Part shown: positions 9,596 through 37,660 of the stretch, piece by piece
Numbering within the stretch: position 1 is the first letter of the stretch
How the letters are laid out: each line of letters starts with the position of its first letter
Source of the DNA: Undaria pinnatifida
Lineage: Eukaryota; Sar; Phaeophyceae; Laminariales; Alariaceae
Direction of reading: 5' to 3'
Length of the DNA: 64,000 nt
Assembly: GCA_012845835.1 (NCBI GenBank)
Contig: JABAKD010000009.1
Location: forward strand, 8,986,330 to 9,050,329
Notes under the pieces: model-generated
Databases searched by the model: none
What the model saw: only the letters and a program-made list of their open reading frames with translations
What the model was told of the DNA's origin: nothing
Position numbers and translations under genes: made by a program

Positions 9596-12500
9596 CGCCA
9601 GTTTTTTTTAACGTGGGGAGAGGGAGAAGGAGAGAGAGGGTAGGGGGTGGTTGTGGCATCCCCCCCCTCGCCTCGATCTGAAGCGGTGGGGCGGGGCGAT
9701 GTTGAGGTTTAGCGCATCAGGTTTGAGTGGCGACGTCAGCGTAGTAAGCTTAAGCTTTGCAACTTTGCAGTGTGCTTCTGTGGGTGTTGCTGTTGGTAAT
9801 ACTGATCCTGCCGATGGCGATGGTGATGCTGTTCGTGCTGATTCCGACGCCAAAGGCTGATGCTCTTTGATGCTCCTGACGCTGCTGCTGTTGATTCCGA
9901 CACGAAAAGCTGATGGTGATGATCATGATATTATTGCTGCTACTGCTGCGCTCCTGCGGTTGCCATGCATGTACGGCTGTTGCCGTCGTCTGGGTGTGCA
10001 CAGGCAAGTTTTGGCCGTACCCTCGCGGGGGGGGGGGGGGTGACGGGGGGTGGCAGAAGGTCGCTTATTTTGCAGACCCCGAATAGATGTCCTTTTGGTC
10101 TTGTTTGTCTGTCGAAACAGCGACGCAATTTGCTCGAAAAGGGCCTCCGCGGGAAAAATGGAGCGATGCGTGTGGCTCTGTGGTGGTCCCCGCTCGCTCG
10201 AGGGTACGTTGATTGTTGGGTTTGCCGGGAGGTAGGGCCATAATATATAGCAGAGTTGTAGCAACAGCAGCAGCAGCTGCAGGTTGCTTGTTGATAACGT
10301 TAACTGCTGGGAGGCGGCGATATTGACAGGGGGGGGTGCTGGCGGAAAAGGGCGGGCGATTTTTTCAGTGTTGTGTTGTGCTGTTCCGAGGAAACTAAAC
10401 TTGTGTTGCACCTGGAGCACCCGTTTTTTTTTTTTTTAACTCGTGATTTGCCTGTTTTTGCTGGTTTTACGTATAGCTAGCTCCAGGACGCGTCGCGTGT
10501 ATATATATGGGGTATGTTGAGTAGATGGCGTGGAGCCATGTATGTGTACCCGGAAAGGTGGATTGTAGGTCAACGTCCGCACTTTAAGCTATTAAGAAGG
10601 TTCATGCAGGAGACGAGACGGTGTGGTAAGAAAAAGCCACATTGTTTTTCTTTTTTTTTTTGCCAGGGGTATCGTATCATAAACAAACCGGTGTTTAAAA
10701 ACATGCTTCTTGGAGTTTTTTGTATGGGTAACATAACGTCAACCGTCAACGTAAAGTCTTCTTCACTGAGGGTTCATTTATTTTCCGCTCGCCCGTACTA
10801 AGCACGACACGAGTAGTCCTATTTTGTTTCTTCGTGTCAGTCAAGGGCAGGATTTTTTTCGCGCATGCCCGAAAGCTGGTAGTAGGATGTTCTTGTGAGA
10901 TCCGGAGACGAGAGGCGTCTTTGAAAGGTACGGCGGTGGTCCCTCTATAGCGCCGGTGTGTGCCAGCCGGAAATAGCGCGGCGCATTCTAGCGGCAACCG
11001 GCAATACTCCGCTTACTACATACCACTACACTGGTTGTTCCCGTCTGGGTGCCAAGTGATTTCACAGGCACTCTCGCAGGCAATCGGTGCTACTCGAGAT
11101 GCGCTCTACGATAAAGGTGCTCCACCTTTTTTTTCTAACACTACCCCTCAATTTGGGAGCTTAAGACCTCTCCCAAACACCGATTTGGAAAAAAATAAAA
11201 CTGCCGCCGGACGAAAAATCCCACCGCCTAGGTACACACCGAGAATCATCGTGCAAAAAAAAAGTCGTGTCTCGGACCATGTTGGGTTAAGGATCCTCGT
11301 CATTCAGAGACCTTTCCAGACGAAAAGTTGAGCTACCTCTACCCTAGCATGCGTCTCAAAACTGCCTATTGTTAGTATTAGGCACGTATGGTGCGGTAAA
11401 GGCGCACAATTTTTTTTCCGAGGCTCCTAACCTATTTAGGATGTGTATATTCATATTAGTCCTTCTCCGGCAAAAACCAACTTTGAATAAACTGAAAGTG
11501 CAAACCCGGTGAACAAACCCATGTGGCCTACCTGGTAGGTATTTAATATAAATATTGTAACGACGTCAGCTGTGAGTTCGTTATACATCCCTTTAGGACT
11601 TTTTAGCTAGTTGCTGTTATGGCTTTTTCTCAGACAGCTGTCTTTTTTCAAGAAAGCGTTTTTTTTTTTACCGCGGCCGATAACTTCCGCCCTCAGGGCC
11701 CCGACGGCCACGCGCTCGCGGCGGTGCTTACGTGCGTGTCACGCCCGACGCTATCGGAGATGCCTCGCGGTCCTGCTCGCGGAGGTTGGCGAGCAATCCC
11801 CGAAAAAAAGTCCCAAAACGTTGACATAATTAATCACGGTTCACGTTTAAACTGATATCCCAGTTCGATATAGCTTGTCTCAACGAACAGCCTAGCAATA
11901 AGTTACGGTTACATACGTTGTGTCACGGAGGTAAGTTACAGGGATCGTCTCGTGGTATCACCCACGAGCAGTCCCATGGGTATGTACGAGTAGGCACTAT
12001 GCGAGGAGGTTTAGGTATTCGACTTCGAGCGGTTGTTACTGGGCTGTGGAGAGTTGGCCCACATGACTCTCTCCACCTTTCCCCCTGCATTCGTCTACCC
12101 CTTTCCGGGCCGACATAATAAAGACATCTTAAACTATCTTCTACACACTGCGTGTTGCAGTGCCTCGCTCACAGCCTAGTGTGGCTGTTGGGAGCTTATT
12201 CATCCATCGCATATCAGCGCTAATTGAACAATCCCCACCCATCCGCATCCAGCACAACCAGTGCTCATCACCTGCACACTGTTTTTGACGGCAGCGGTGC
12301 CCACACCGTAGTGCTGTGCGGCTTGCATACCCACCACGGTACACCCTCCCCTGCTGGCGAGTTAACTTCCTTATCCACTTCTGTTTCTCTCGTTTTTTCT
12401 TTCTTTCTTCCTTAACTTTTGTTTCCTCCCGGATCTTACAAAAAATATTCTAACAACATCAGCGGATTTGTACGGTGTTTGGTTTCCTTGGTGGCATGCG

Positions 12501-12906
12501 GTGTAGTCGGTGTCAGCCGCGAGACTCTAACGTATGTGCCAGTATGGGCCTGATACGTACGTACGTTGCCTTCCGATTTCACTTTTATATTTTGTGGCGG
12601 GTGTACAACTTGCTTCAGCGATGATATCATGTGTACGTGTACCATTTTTGGTAACTTTTATGTTTTCCGTGGGGACTTTTCCACTCCAGAATGACTAGAG
12701 CCTGTCCTGTAACCACGGACTTGATTATGCGAGTTAATGCGAGAACAACAACATACCGTCATAATTGCTCCTGTGCCCAATTGTTATTGCCCTAGCGGGC
12801 AAGCACGTGCTGAAACCCACAGCGGTGCGGTGTTAATCTCACGAATCCCCTCGGACAATATCGGAGTGCAGAATTGAGGAGAAGAGGAGGGGTGTGCCAA
12901 CCCGGC
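9596..12906. other. Intergenic region, no gene recognised
   Basis: Contains a GC-skewed stretch with CTGCTG runs (9.80-9.96 kb), the CACTATAG-type element at 10.93-11.10 kb and AT-richer unique DNA. No frame shows a family motif. Confidence 0.5.
10926..11097. mobile_element. CTCTATAG-CCGG element (copy 1)
   Basis: Starts near ggtggtccctctatagcgcc and includes gccagccggaaata, ctggttgttccc and tttcacaggcactctcgcag. The same words in the same order occur at 29735-29920. Related termini are at 13862-13965. Confidence 0.55.
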
Positions 12907-13107
12907 CATACTGTGGCGAAGGAGGTCGCGGACGGTAGAAAGAGCCTGCCCGAGCACGTTCTTTCCTCGCCACAAGTGGGGGTCATAGGCGTCGGGTCGT
13001 CCGCCCAGAGGCCAATGCCCCACACCTGGTCAAAAGGGCTGGCTTTAGCTAAAAGCTTGTTACCAGTGCCCAAAGGATGGTGTTTTATCTCGGGGTTTGC
13101 TGGCGAG
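12907..13107 (-). pseudogene. NADAR-family (DUF1768/YbiA-like) C-terminal fragment, frameshifted
   Basis: Reading down from 13107, one frame gives NPEIKHHPLGTGNKLLAKAS and then PFDQVWGIGL. Another frame continues DAYDPHLWRGKNVLGQALST and VRDLLR. Together these match the C-terminal half of NADAR N-glycosidases, whose hallmark is WGIGL, ADDP, WxGKNxLGxAL in that order. The switch falls in the ADDP segment near 12992-12996, where loss of a single base (CCGAC where CCGGAC is expected) explains it. The N-terminal half was not found upstream. I call it a decayed copy; an assembly indel or an unseen intron is possible. It lies alone between the Orai gene and the 3' end of the ArfGAP-PDZ gene. Confidence 0.7.
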
Positions 13108-15715
13108 GTTTTTGGGTATTCTGCCTCCGACCCCAGCGTTTTCGCACTTGGTTATTTTCTTTCTTTTTTTTGTGCACAGTTCCCGTTTTCCCTTTTCTGT
13201 TCCCTCCAGTTTCATTCCCCTCGCTAATCTGCGGAATGTGATAGCTCTCGCGGCTGTCGATCCCGCCATTCGCTTCTGTAGCCCTTTTCCCGTCTTCCGT
13301 TCTTCGTTTGTGGTTTTCTGCTTTAGCATTTTTCCTGAGGCTTCGTAGCCTCGTAGGGTAGAGGTGTGGGAGTAGGTTTTGAAGAGCCGCATCTTCGAGT
13401 CATGTTCTAGACTGTGGAACCGGTGCTTCCCCGAATCTTCCATGTTTCTGCGTATGCGGCTCATCAGGGTGGGCTAGTGTTATGGCATTGCCCTGGAAGC
13501 CTAACAAAGCGTAATCTACATCTGGAAATTATATGAACCTTGGGTTTCAAATTCCTTTGAAGGCGTGTGCGTATATGGAAAAGGGGATGATGCTTTTGCT
13601 TCGCGGATTTGCACGCGTTCAGTTCTAATCCGTGGCTTGTGTGGGACTATTAATAATACAAGAGCTTATCTAATGCAAGTCATGACTGACCAACGTGAAA
13701 CCTGCATAGTAGAGAGACCTTCAAAGGGTCGCCTGTGTCTGTAACAGCCCCTCCTAGTCTTATTATACAATACGAAAACGATCCTTAAAAATAAAGCGAG
13801 CAACAACACAGCAACAAAGTAGATGGCACCACCCAGCCGGCGTCGGGGCAGCACCCAAACTGGGTTAGCGTAGTGGTCCCTCTATAGTACCTCTATAGTG
13901 CCTCTATAGTGCCGGTATTTCCGGCTGAACACAACCGGCACTATTCAGAATACTGCGGGTACAGGCATTGATATTTCCACTACTGCCGTGCCAATACCCT
14001 GAACAATGCGGACCGTGCACCCTCGGTGGGGTCTCATAGCGTGGTTCAAGCGCCTTTGGGTGGGAATTCCTACACGTAATGGACAAGGGCGATGCATTTG
14101 AAATGCGCTTGAGGCCCATAGGGAGAGAATTATTTCTAACGAAATGAATATCTACCCTGTCCCCTGTATATAGTCTATGGGGTTTCCGGTCAAACGGCGT
14201 TGTGGTTGGAAACAAATAGACGGCTTTAAGGCAAGTTTTATGGCTCCAAACATCCCTAACGGCACCGGCTTGGGGGAAAAGGGTGGTAAGGCAAATATTA
14301 AGGCGTGCCTTCAAGGCTAGGGTCGAAGGTAGATGTCTACGGTAAATGTCACCGTTGCGGCAAATCGTTCTGAAGCCACGCTGAACGGTGCGAGCAAAGC
14401 ATCCCGATTAATATCAACGCGCTCGTGCCAGGGGGGAAAAAAAGGGTGGGGATTTAGATCAATTTGGGGCTACCCCAGGCGATTGTATACAATGACAATT
14501 ATACAGCCACGCCAGCAGAGCAGCCAGCGCAAGCTGCTGGATTAATAGGGGATGTGTTCGAACTGCGGCGTTGGGGGCTGCACCGCACCACACGCGCACA
14601 GCGTGGTGATACTCATATACTACTGGCGCACAATCTTCCTAGATGGAAGGTAAGATCACCGTCGACTCTCCTGTGTTTTTGGCCACTTTTCATGTGGGTC
14701 TCAATCGGGTTATGATAACCCGGTCCAAAAGGGATGATAACCAACCCTTTAGGGACTGCACAACGAAAGAGTGTTGGAAAAAAAAGAAATGGTTTCGTAT
14801 TCAGCCACACGAAGCGAAGCCCCGGATGTTCTGCCCGCGTTCTCCAAAAATAATCCATTCCCTTTTCCAGCCTGCTTCTGTCCACATCAAACAAAACGTG
14901 CACAAGTGCTGATGTGGAGTGTCTTTCTCATAAGGTCGGCTCGCCTCTCTTTGTGTTTTTGGTCGCTTTTCGCGGGTTCCCAAACGGGCTAGGTCGCACA
15001 CAACCCTTTTGAGACTACGACTATAATAGGAAAGAGTGTTAAAAATAAGTAACCACTTCGGCTTCACCCGCAAGAGGCAGACCCGGATGCTAGCCCCGCG
15101 CCCCCCAACGAGAATGCATCCCCCCCCCCCCCCCCCCCCGCAATCGTCCACATCACACAACGTGGAAAAAGAGATGCGCACAACACACCCCTTCTTGCCC
15201 CCTTCCGACACGCACGCACACAAAATATATCTCGCCGCGAGCGAGAAGCTTAAAACAAACCCGGGACTACAGGCGGTGGTGGTGTTAGGGACGGCGCTGC
15301 CCGTAGGAGGGGTTGCCAAAGCACGTCGCAAACCGTTTTTGCGCACACGCACGCGTTCAAGGGCGCTGCTCCGAACAGGCGCTGAAGACAAGGCCGGAAA
15401 TAGCACTAGCCGCCACCGCTGCTGCCGCCACTACCGCCTGAAAAAAACGCCGCAGGGCCTAACCAGTGTACACACAAGCACAGCACGCAACAGGACGCAC
15501 AGCACCCGACACACAACACGCGCGATTGGATCCTTGTCGCCGCATCCAATTCCCAAGCCTTTCGCGCAACAAAACAAATATAAAAAAAACACTGTTGGTG
15601 GTGCCAGCAGCTGTTGACCCCCCCCCTCCGCCATCCTCCTACCCCGCTCATGCCCCCATCGCTACCCCCATGCCCCCTGCAACCATCACCAACAACAAGC
15701 AAACAGTATAAGCAG
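13108..15715. other. Intergenic region, no gene recognised
   Basis: Mostly unique DNA. Two diverged segments near 14640-14920 and 14930-15060 share gtgtttttggycactttt and an array of similar words, suggesting an old tandem duplication. Poly-C at 15121-15140. No supported exon. Confidence 0.45.
13862..13965. mobile_element. CTCTATAG-CCGG element (rearranged copy 3)
   Basis: Carries ctctatagtgcc/acc three times in tandem, then gccggtatttccggctg and accggcactattcagaatac. It looks like a shortened or nested member of the same family. Confidence 0.5.
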
Positions 15716-15974
15716 GTATTTTCACGGGTCATGATCCGTCTCGCGGATCGGGTGAAGAGCTTTCCAAAAATATTGCGGGGCGAGTCGGGTCGGGTCAGGA
15801 GGTGTTCGAATATATCACGGGTCGGGCCGGATCGGATCGGATCGGATCGAATCGGGTCGGGTCGGGTCAGGATGTTTTCAAACATCATGGATCGAGTCGC
15901 GTCACCCTGACCCGACCCAGGTCACTCTGACACGACCCAACCCGCGAAGAATGACCCGGCCCGCGAAAAGTCCA
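15716..15974. mobile_element. MITE-like element with TTTTCACGGGTC ends and CGGGT interior (copy 1)
   Basis: The left end tattttcacgggtcatgatc and right end ggcccgcgaaaagtcc are inverted. The interior is made of gggtcggatcgg-type pentamers and their complement. Related copies are at 32798-33043 and 60793-60985. Confidence 0.65.
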
Positions 15975-16514
15975 GATGATAAGCTCTCCCAAAAACACAA
16001 CCGGAAGCCGTACCGTGCCGCACCGTGTCTCTCTCGCGTGCGTGTCTCATCAGCGGCTTTTTGGTGCGCGAAGCTCTCGCACGGGAATAAAACAAAACGG
16101 ACTGCACCGTCTCTTTGTTCTCAACCACTCGCGCGGTTTTGTGCATTTCATCAGCAGCGCCTTTTAGGCGCGCAACTACAATCAGCTCTCGTAAGGAGCA
16201 AAATAAACAGAAACGGACACCGTGTCATCTCTCTCGCGAGGTGCATGAGTCATCATCAGCCACTCTTTGGTGCGCGGAGCTCTGGCGAAGGGCAAAAAAA
16301 CAAAAACGGATGCCGTGCCGTCTCTCTCTTTCTCTTTCTCCCTCGTGTACCTGTGTCTCGTCAGCAGCACCATACTACCAACATAACCCGCAGCAACAAA
16401 AAATAACAAGCCCTCACAAAAGGGCGAAAACACCCAAGAAAAAACGGACAACGTGCCGGCTCCTTTTTATCCCTCTCGCATATCGTGTGCCTCGCGCCAG
16501 CGTCTTTTATCTCG

Positions 16515-31375
<14,861 letters not shown>

Positions 31376-32797
31376 CTGAGTAAAAAAAAAAAGACGGGCC
31401 ACGGAAAGGATTTAAGAGATATTTATCTCCTGAGTTGAGACTTCAACCCCAACTCTACCCCCTCTATTTAATACCAGGGAATGTATAATATGTGTCGCTC
31501 AACCAAACACGACTCCTATATGTCAATATTCGATACCGCTAAACAAACCCCAGAATATCGACGAGGTACGTTCAATCTTCCACGTATTTCGTACCAGTAC
31601 CTGGCACCTGGTGCATAGTTCGGCTGAAGGGACGCCATGGGCAAAACGCTTATGATCACGTAAGGGGTTGAGGGAGTTAAGGAGGGGGTTAATCGCGGTG
31701 CTCGTAGACGAGGAACAACGTTTCCGCACAAAGTGACCACGAAGAAAAAAATGAATGACAAAAGAGAAATCCTTAAAATCGTCCTTGCGGGTTTCTATCT
31801 CTGCGTTAGTAGTGTGTTGTGAGACTGCGCTTGGTTTGTCCTTTTCGGGACTACGTTGGAGTGTGTTCGTGGGATTGCGCTTGAAACTTATTTTCGTTGG
31901 AATTGCGCTTGGATTGCGCATTTGGTGGGTTGAGTTTGGATTGTGCTTGGGGCGATTGTGGGGGGTTTTGATTCTGGGACTGCCCGCCCAGCCCAGAAGC
32001 AGAAGGCCCCAGGTTCCTGCTGAGTGCCGATTACGGTATGCCGAGATATGAGGTGTCCTATATTTCGCTTCGCTCGTCTGTCTCTTAAGATTGTAGTTCG
32101 GATAATCGGACATCTACAAGTCGGGGGGCGCTCAACCGAGACATGTATTAGTGGCTACCGCGCCCTCATCGTACAGGGTGCTGCAGTGACATGCCGTGCC
32201 ATGCATGACATGTATCACGGAATTGTCGCACGTGATACGCATCTTTTGTCGGTGTTTGTATATATCAGCTTCATACAATAGGCCGGGGTTCAGGGGAGAA
32301 CTGACTACTTGTATGCACCAGGTATCAGCTAGAACCTAGCCTGAGGTATTGTTCGGCTTGTTTTCCTTTCTTGTGTGTATAAACACGTGTTGTATGCTAC
32401 CTGTTGACTTTTTGTGCCGGTTCATGGACGCGGGGCTAGATTGCTGCGGCATTGACTTAATCCCATATCGTGAAAATAACAGCACGAAGAACAAGCTGCA
32501 CGCAGCCGGACCAATGAAAGAATGATGCCACCCCTCTTCGTAAAGTATGGCATCCACATTTGGCCATCCGCAAGACAACAAGAACACGGGGAAAGCTCGT
32601 TCGAACGGAGGCACGGGAGGGGGGAGCTCCCAGAGGCACTGTCTGACGGAGTCAGTGAAACCTGGCGTCATTTCGCACAGACAAGTACGGTATACGTGTA
32701 TACCTGGGGCAGGCAGAGAGCACACCCAACGCGATGAAATTCAGGTCCTATTTTCTCCACAACCTGGGGGGGCATATTATACGCACACGAAAAAATC

Positions 32798-33043
32798 AGG
32801 GATTTTCACGGGTCAGGTCGAGTGAGGGTAATCCGTCCCGACCCGCAAGATTTGAAAATCTCCTGACCCGACCCGACCCGACCCGTCCCGTTCCGTGATA
32901 TTTCAAACACCGCCTGACCCGACCCGACCCGTCCCGACCCGTGATACTTCAAACACCTCCTGACCCGACCCCACTAGACTCGCGAGATTTTGACAACCTC
33001 GTGGCATGATCCGCGGGTCGGGTCATGACCCGTGAAAAGTCCT
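32798..33043. mobile_element. MITE-like element with TTTTCACGGGTC ends (copy 2)
   Basis: The left end is agggattttcacgggtcagg and the right end gggtcatgacccgtgaaaag followed by tcct: an inverted repeat of about 16 bp. The interior has three rounds of cctgacccgacccgaccc separated by gatatttcaaacacc-like spacers. Confidence 0.75.
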
Positions 33044-34050
33044 GAAAAAAAACGACTTTGGGAAGATATCGTCGAGACCTTTCCATAGACGTGTCGCTCA
33101 ACATTTGCACTCTTCCCGCTGTCGGGGAAGACAGCTTTGGAATTCGTCCAATGGGGCGTGTGTGTTATCTTGGCGTGTTACAATTACGTCATACTGCACA
33201 CCAGCTGCGGCCACACACAGCAGCCGCACCTTAATGCCAGGTACGTATGATTGATCGAGTACATACAGCTGTAGTGACGGGCAGATGTTCCGTGGCCATG
33301 CTGGAGGTTCGTCGGACTCTCGGAGGCGACGGAAGACCGAGCGCTACGGACGTGCGGATATGTACACTCTATTGTACTGGTATCATTTACGTGCCCCGTG
33401 TACCCCGTGTACACAAAGTGCATCGCAGTTTCGCCGTGGGCACAAGAGTGCTATTGTTCGAGTGATCCTGCAAGAGTCTGACGCAAAGCGTACAGGGTAT
33501 AGGTCATTGGTGCACCAAAATCCAAAATCGCGATATACACCAGGTACCTGGTACGGCAGTAGTACTGGTACACTGTACGGCAGTAACGATACATCAAACG
33601 CCGAACTTTGGTGTGTTGCAGTTGACGGGAGTGGCTGCTCTATAGCCCGGACCCGTGGATCCGACTCGAAACATGGGAAAAAGAATCGGTGACAGAAAGC
33701 TTACTCACTGCTGAGAGTTGAGTTGGTCCAAATGCTAAAGCCACACTGCGTGCGTAGCAGACACTCGCGGGTACGTAGTACGTAGTGTAGGTACGGGGGC
33801 TACAACTCGTATACGACACTTGGAGTGAAAGGGACAAAGCAGTCGCTAACAGCTTTACTCGCGCCCCCTGCATATGTATACGTATAGTTGTAAAAAAAAA
33901 AACGGACACATCTCTTCGTGATCGCACCTCTATCCGAAACGTTGGGGGGGAGTGGGCACAATTCGACCGTTGGGGTCTCGTTGCCGGAGGTTTGGGCGCG
34001 ATCCGTGCAGTGTGTCGCGCGTGGCAAGCCTTTAAAAATTTTTGGGCCTT

Positions 34051-34150
34051 GGCAAATCCCGGGTTTCCGCAACATTCCCGGGGATGGTGTTTCCGCATCC
34101 CCCAGGGATTGGGTTTCCGCATCCCCTCGATAATTGAGTTTACGCATCCC
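34051..34150. repeat. GGGTTTCCGCATCCCC minisatellite, about 4 units
   Basis: gggtttccgcaacattcccg, ggtgtttccgcatcccccag, gggtttccgcatcccctcga and gagtttacgcatcccttttg follow one another at 22-25 bp spacing. Confidence 0.8.
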
Positions 34151-36012
34151 TTTTGCGCAAACCCCAAAAAATATGTGCACATCATGCGCGCGTACCAGAC
34201 CCAGAGGTAAATATTCGGTCCCTGTTTTGCACTCTCATGAACACAGTCATGAGCACAGCCAACACGCAGAGAGCACAACGTTAAAAAACTGCCGCCCATC
34301 AACACCAGCAGGCAACACCGTGCGTGTGTGGCACATCCATTGGCACCGTTCTGCTGTGGCTTGTTGATTTTTGCGGGGCCTGCTTCGTATCTGTAATCGG
34401 TTACCTGTCTTTTGCTGCTCTTGTGGGCGGCATCGTCATTCTGGACGAAAATATTAGAACCAGTTGGATTCAAGACTTCTTCATTAATGGTTATTTTATT
34501 TCCGATCATCAATTTGTGCTTCTTCCCCCACGCGACCATGAGTAGACAACCGTGAAAATGCAGATGACACAAAAAAGGCTACAACCGTGCCCCGCAGCAC
34601 AAGCAACAGCAGGCAACATCATAATCATGCGCGTGTGGCATACCCCTATGTGATTGTGCTGCTGCTGCGTCTATGTGTTACAATACAACAGAGTAGAGCA
34701 GTATACGTATAGCAGCAAACCGATGCGTTGGTTCGGACTCGAACTTCCCTAGGCAAAGGAAATTCGTCTCCTCGAGGGGAAAATTTCGAATCGTACGACG
34801 ATCAAAACAATCCAGCGTGATTTGATTTTACTCTAAAAAGCAAACAGCAGTGGATACAGGATACAGGCGTTGATGCTCCACGAGAAAGGACTTCTCTGTC
34901 TCCGTTCCTCATTCCGTGCATTTTCTGCGACGAGGTGGTGAAGGGGATGATTGCCCATCCTGGCGTGGATCACTCGTCGTGGAGTTCAAAATCTGGCTCA
35001 ACAAGACAAGAAGAGTACCTATTCTGAAATGGCTGATTCCCATACGTATAAAAAACTAACAAAAGACAAAACCACGAGAAAGATCGCGCACGGAACAACT
35101 GCTGATTTTTTTGTTTGCCGGTTGATTATCCGGCTTTCGTCCATTCATTTTTTACCACGCACAATTTACTGCATACAAGGATCGGGCCGTCCTCCATACT
35201 AGTTGCGCAAAAGGACGTGACTAAGCGAAGGGGAAGGGAATGAACCGTATCATAAGGTTGAGGTGCTATATGTATTTGAAAAAACGTACATATGCCATTG
35301 AGAATTGTGGGTTTTGTCGGGAGTGGTTTTGCGCACAGGCATGTGAAGGTAGGTAAGTAGGTGTTGGTGCACTGTATAGTAGAGGAATTGGAAAGACGAA
35401 ACAAAACGGAAATAAGGAGGTTGTGTATATATAGTAGGGAGAACTGTGGTGTTGTGGATAGGCGAGAAATGGACGGAAAGAAAATGGAAAGAAAACCGTG
35501 GTTGAAACAAAAATAAACCGTAGACGAAACGTAATATATGTAAGGAAAGCTCAATTGGCAAAGGTAGTAGCCAGACTTTAGCTGAATCCAGAGAAGGATT
35601 TGGACGGCATGACATGCGCCGCGAGCGCTGAAGGGTGGGAGACGAATTCCGTTTGTCTATAAAGTAGAAAAATCCTGACGCAACTAACTGCAGCAAAAGA
35701 ACACAACGCAAATTAGAGCACTCATCACACCAAGTCCTTGACACCAAGTACGCGAAAAATGATGCAAAACCCACGCCGCAAGTCACACCATTCATCTAAC
35801 ATATATGCTCGCTTTTGATCAAAACCAGGCCCCCACGTCATTCAAAACTCCGCCCCCCCCCCTCACCGGTTATTCGGCTTACAAGATTCACTTGATAAAA
35901 GGATACATTTCCCTCCACAGCTGTCAGATTTTGTTCCCCTCAGAAACGGGTTTTATAGTTTCAGCGCACAGACTGACTAAAATCACCCTGTTGACCCTGA
36001 TAGCTACACTGT

Positions 36013-36165
36013 AGTTGTAAGGGGAGTCGCCGACCTATATCCTTAATGAGGACACACAACTCGTAATGCGCGCGATCGGAGTATCACACACAGCTTGCAA
36101 AGATGAGTTTCGACGAAATCTTCGATCTCACGGCTGGAGTGTATTTTCATTTTTTATAATATATA
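36013..36165 (+). repeat. GCTTGCAAAGATGAG family element, long copy
   Basis: About 150 bp from gttgtaaggggagtcgccga through cttgcaaagatgagtttcga and gatctcacggctggagtgta. An almost identical inverted copy lies at 63053-63203. Shorter relatives are listed separately. No coding capacity. Confidence 0.8.
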
Positions 36166-36990
36166 GCAGCAGCAGCGGCTGTGGCACAGAGGCGGCCGAT
36201 GGCCCATCGACGAATTGCGGAACAGCAGCAGTAGTAGTGTCTACGGCAACAACCGTCTGGCAAGGGAAGGGGGGCACACACACTGGCTCGGCGAGCTCAA
36301 GACCACAGACAGCCGATTTTTTATTTTTTTAGAAACTTACTCACAGGAGACATCAACAGCGGCAGCAGCAGCAGCAGCTATACAAATACACAAAAAAACA
36401 TGGCTTTATAAAAAATGTGAAAATCGTCATCTGTGAGTACGACCGATTGAATGGTTGCAACTCAACTTTGCAAGGTGCGTAGTACATGGTTATGAAAAAA
36501 GAACACAAAAAAAGGCGGAAAATAGATCCACCAGACATCTGGCTATCTACGCAGCTATGGCATGTAAAGAAACCTATAGGGCTCAGGATGGGAAACATGA
36601 GAATCGTGAAAAATCCACGCACAGCATAGATCAGCACAACGAACACAGCATACTTTAGAAATATGCATAGAAGAGAGTAAGAGCAGCACCAGCAGCAGCA
36701 ACACAGCAGCAGCGGCGGCGGCGGCGGCGGTGGCGGACGCAGAGGCGGGCGATAGCCCAGCAAGGAATTGCGGCACAGCAGCAGTAGTGTCTACAGCAGT
36801 GCCATCCGGCAGGAGGAGGAGCACACACAACACTGGCACTAGTCTGGCGAGGCGAGGTCGTGACCACAGAAAGCCGGTTTTTTACTTTTAGAAACAAACG
36901 CTGTAGTCACCAGCACCAGCAGCAGCCGCAGCAGCAGCAGCCGCAGCAGCAGCAGCCGCAGCAGCAGCAGCAGCAGCCGCACTACCACCG
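36164..36990. repeat. Two diverged direct copies with CAG-rich edges
   Basis: 36164-36375 and 36690-36990 share gaattgcggaacagcagcag, agtagtgtctac, gaccacagacagccgatttt and flanking CAG/GCA runs. Between them lie about 300 bp of unique DNA. Confidence 0.7.
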
Positions 36991-37069
36991 CAGTACAACA
37001 GCAGAGGAGCAGTACGTGCCGACCAATCCACAACGGCAGCACAGCAGTACGGCAGGAGCTGGGTGGGAT

Positions 37070-37660
37070 TTACACTTTCGTACGATTCTCCAACTTCCGG
37101 GGGAGAGCGCGAGCCGTCCCCGGGAGAGGCTTTTCACGCCCCCCGCTCGCGGAGTTGGGACTCGTCGGCCGTTGTGTCGCCGGGGACACCGAGGCGGCTG
37201 ATGCGTGGGGCGGGCGAAACACGGGCGTGCGGTCGCTAGGGGTCGGGTGGCGAGCGGTAGAGCGGAGAGTTGCAAGTATACTGCTTTGAGAGTAGGGCGA
37301 ATTGCCCCGCTTGCACGGGAGCGTTCACACGTAATATTAGTTGGGCATATAAGAGTCACCCGTACAAAAAGTCCTCATCGTACTCGTGCTGTACACGATG
37401 TGACGGGAATACCACTTCTTTACGGTTCTCCACCACGACGGGGAGAGAGCGAACCGTCCCCGGGAGGGCGTTTCCCCACACTACACTCGAGCTGCGGACA
37501 AGAACATAGTCTGCACTGCACCAGGTACATCGGATTTGCCCACAGGCAGTCAGATGTGGGATGCTTGGATTTCGTTCTTGCGCCACTCCACTACGCACTT
37601 CCCGGAGGGGAACCTTGTACCTGGTACACGGTATTGTACGGACTCCCACCGACGACGTAG
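37070..37660. repeat. Diverged direct duplication about 350 bp apart
   Basis: gattctccaacttccggggg with agccgtccccgggag (about 37083) recurs as ggttctccaccacgacgggg with aaccgtccccgggag (about 37424). A related aggggaaccttgta word is at about 37608 and 5230. Confidence 0.6.

Noticed and set aside
9923-10420. 165-codon minus frame
   Set aside because: Built on CAG/CTG and poly-C stretches; no domain or splice context.
13060-13464. 134-codon minus frame rich in Lys/Arg
   Set aside because: It uses a different frame from the NADAR fragment it overlaps and shows no domain; likely chance.
33640-34572. 310-codon minus frame
   Set aside because: Passes through the GGGTTTCCGCATCCCC minisatellite; no recognised domain and atypical composition, so I do not call a gene.
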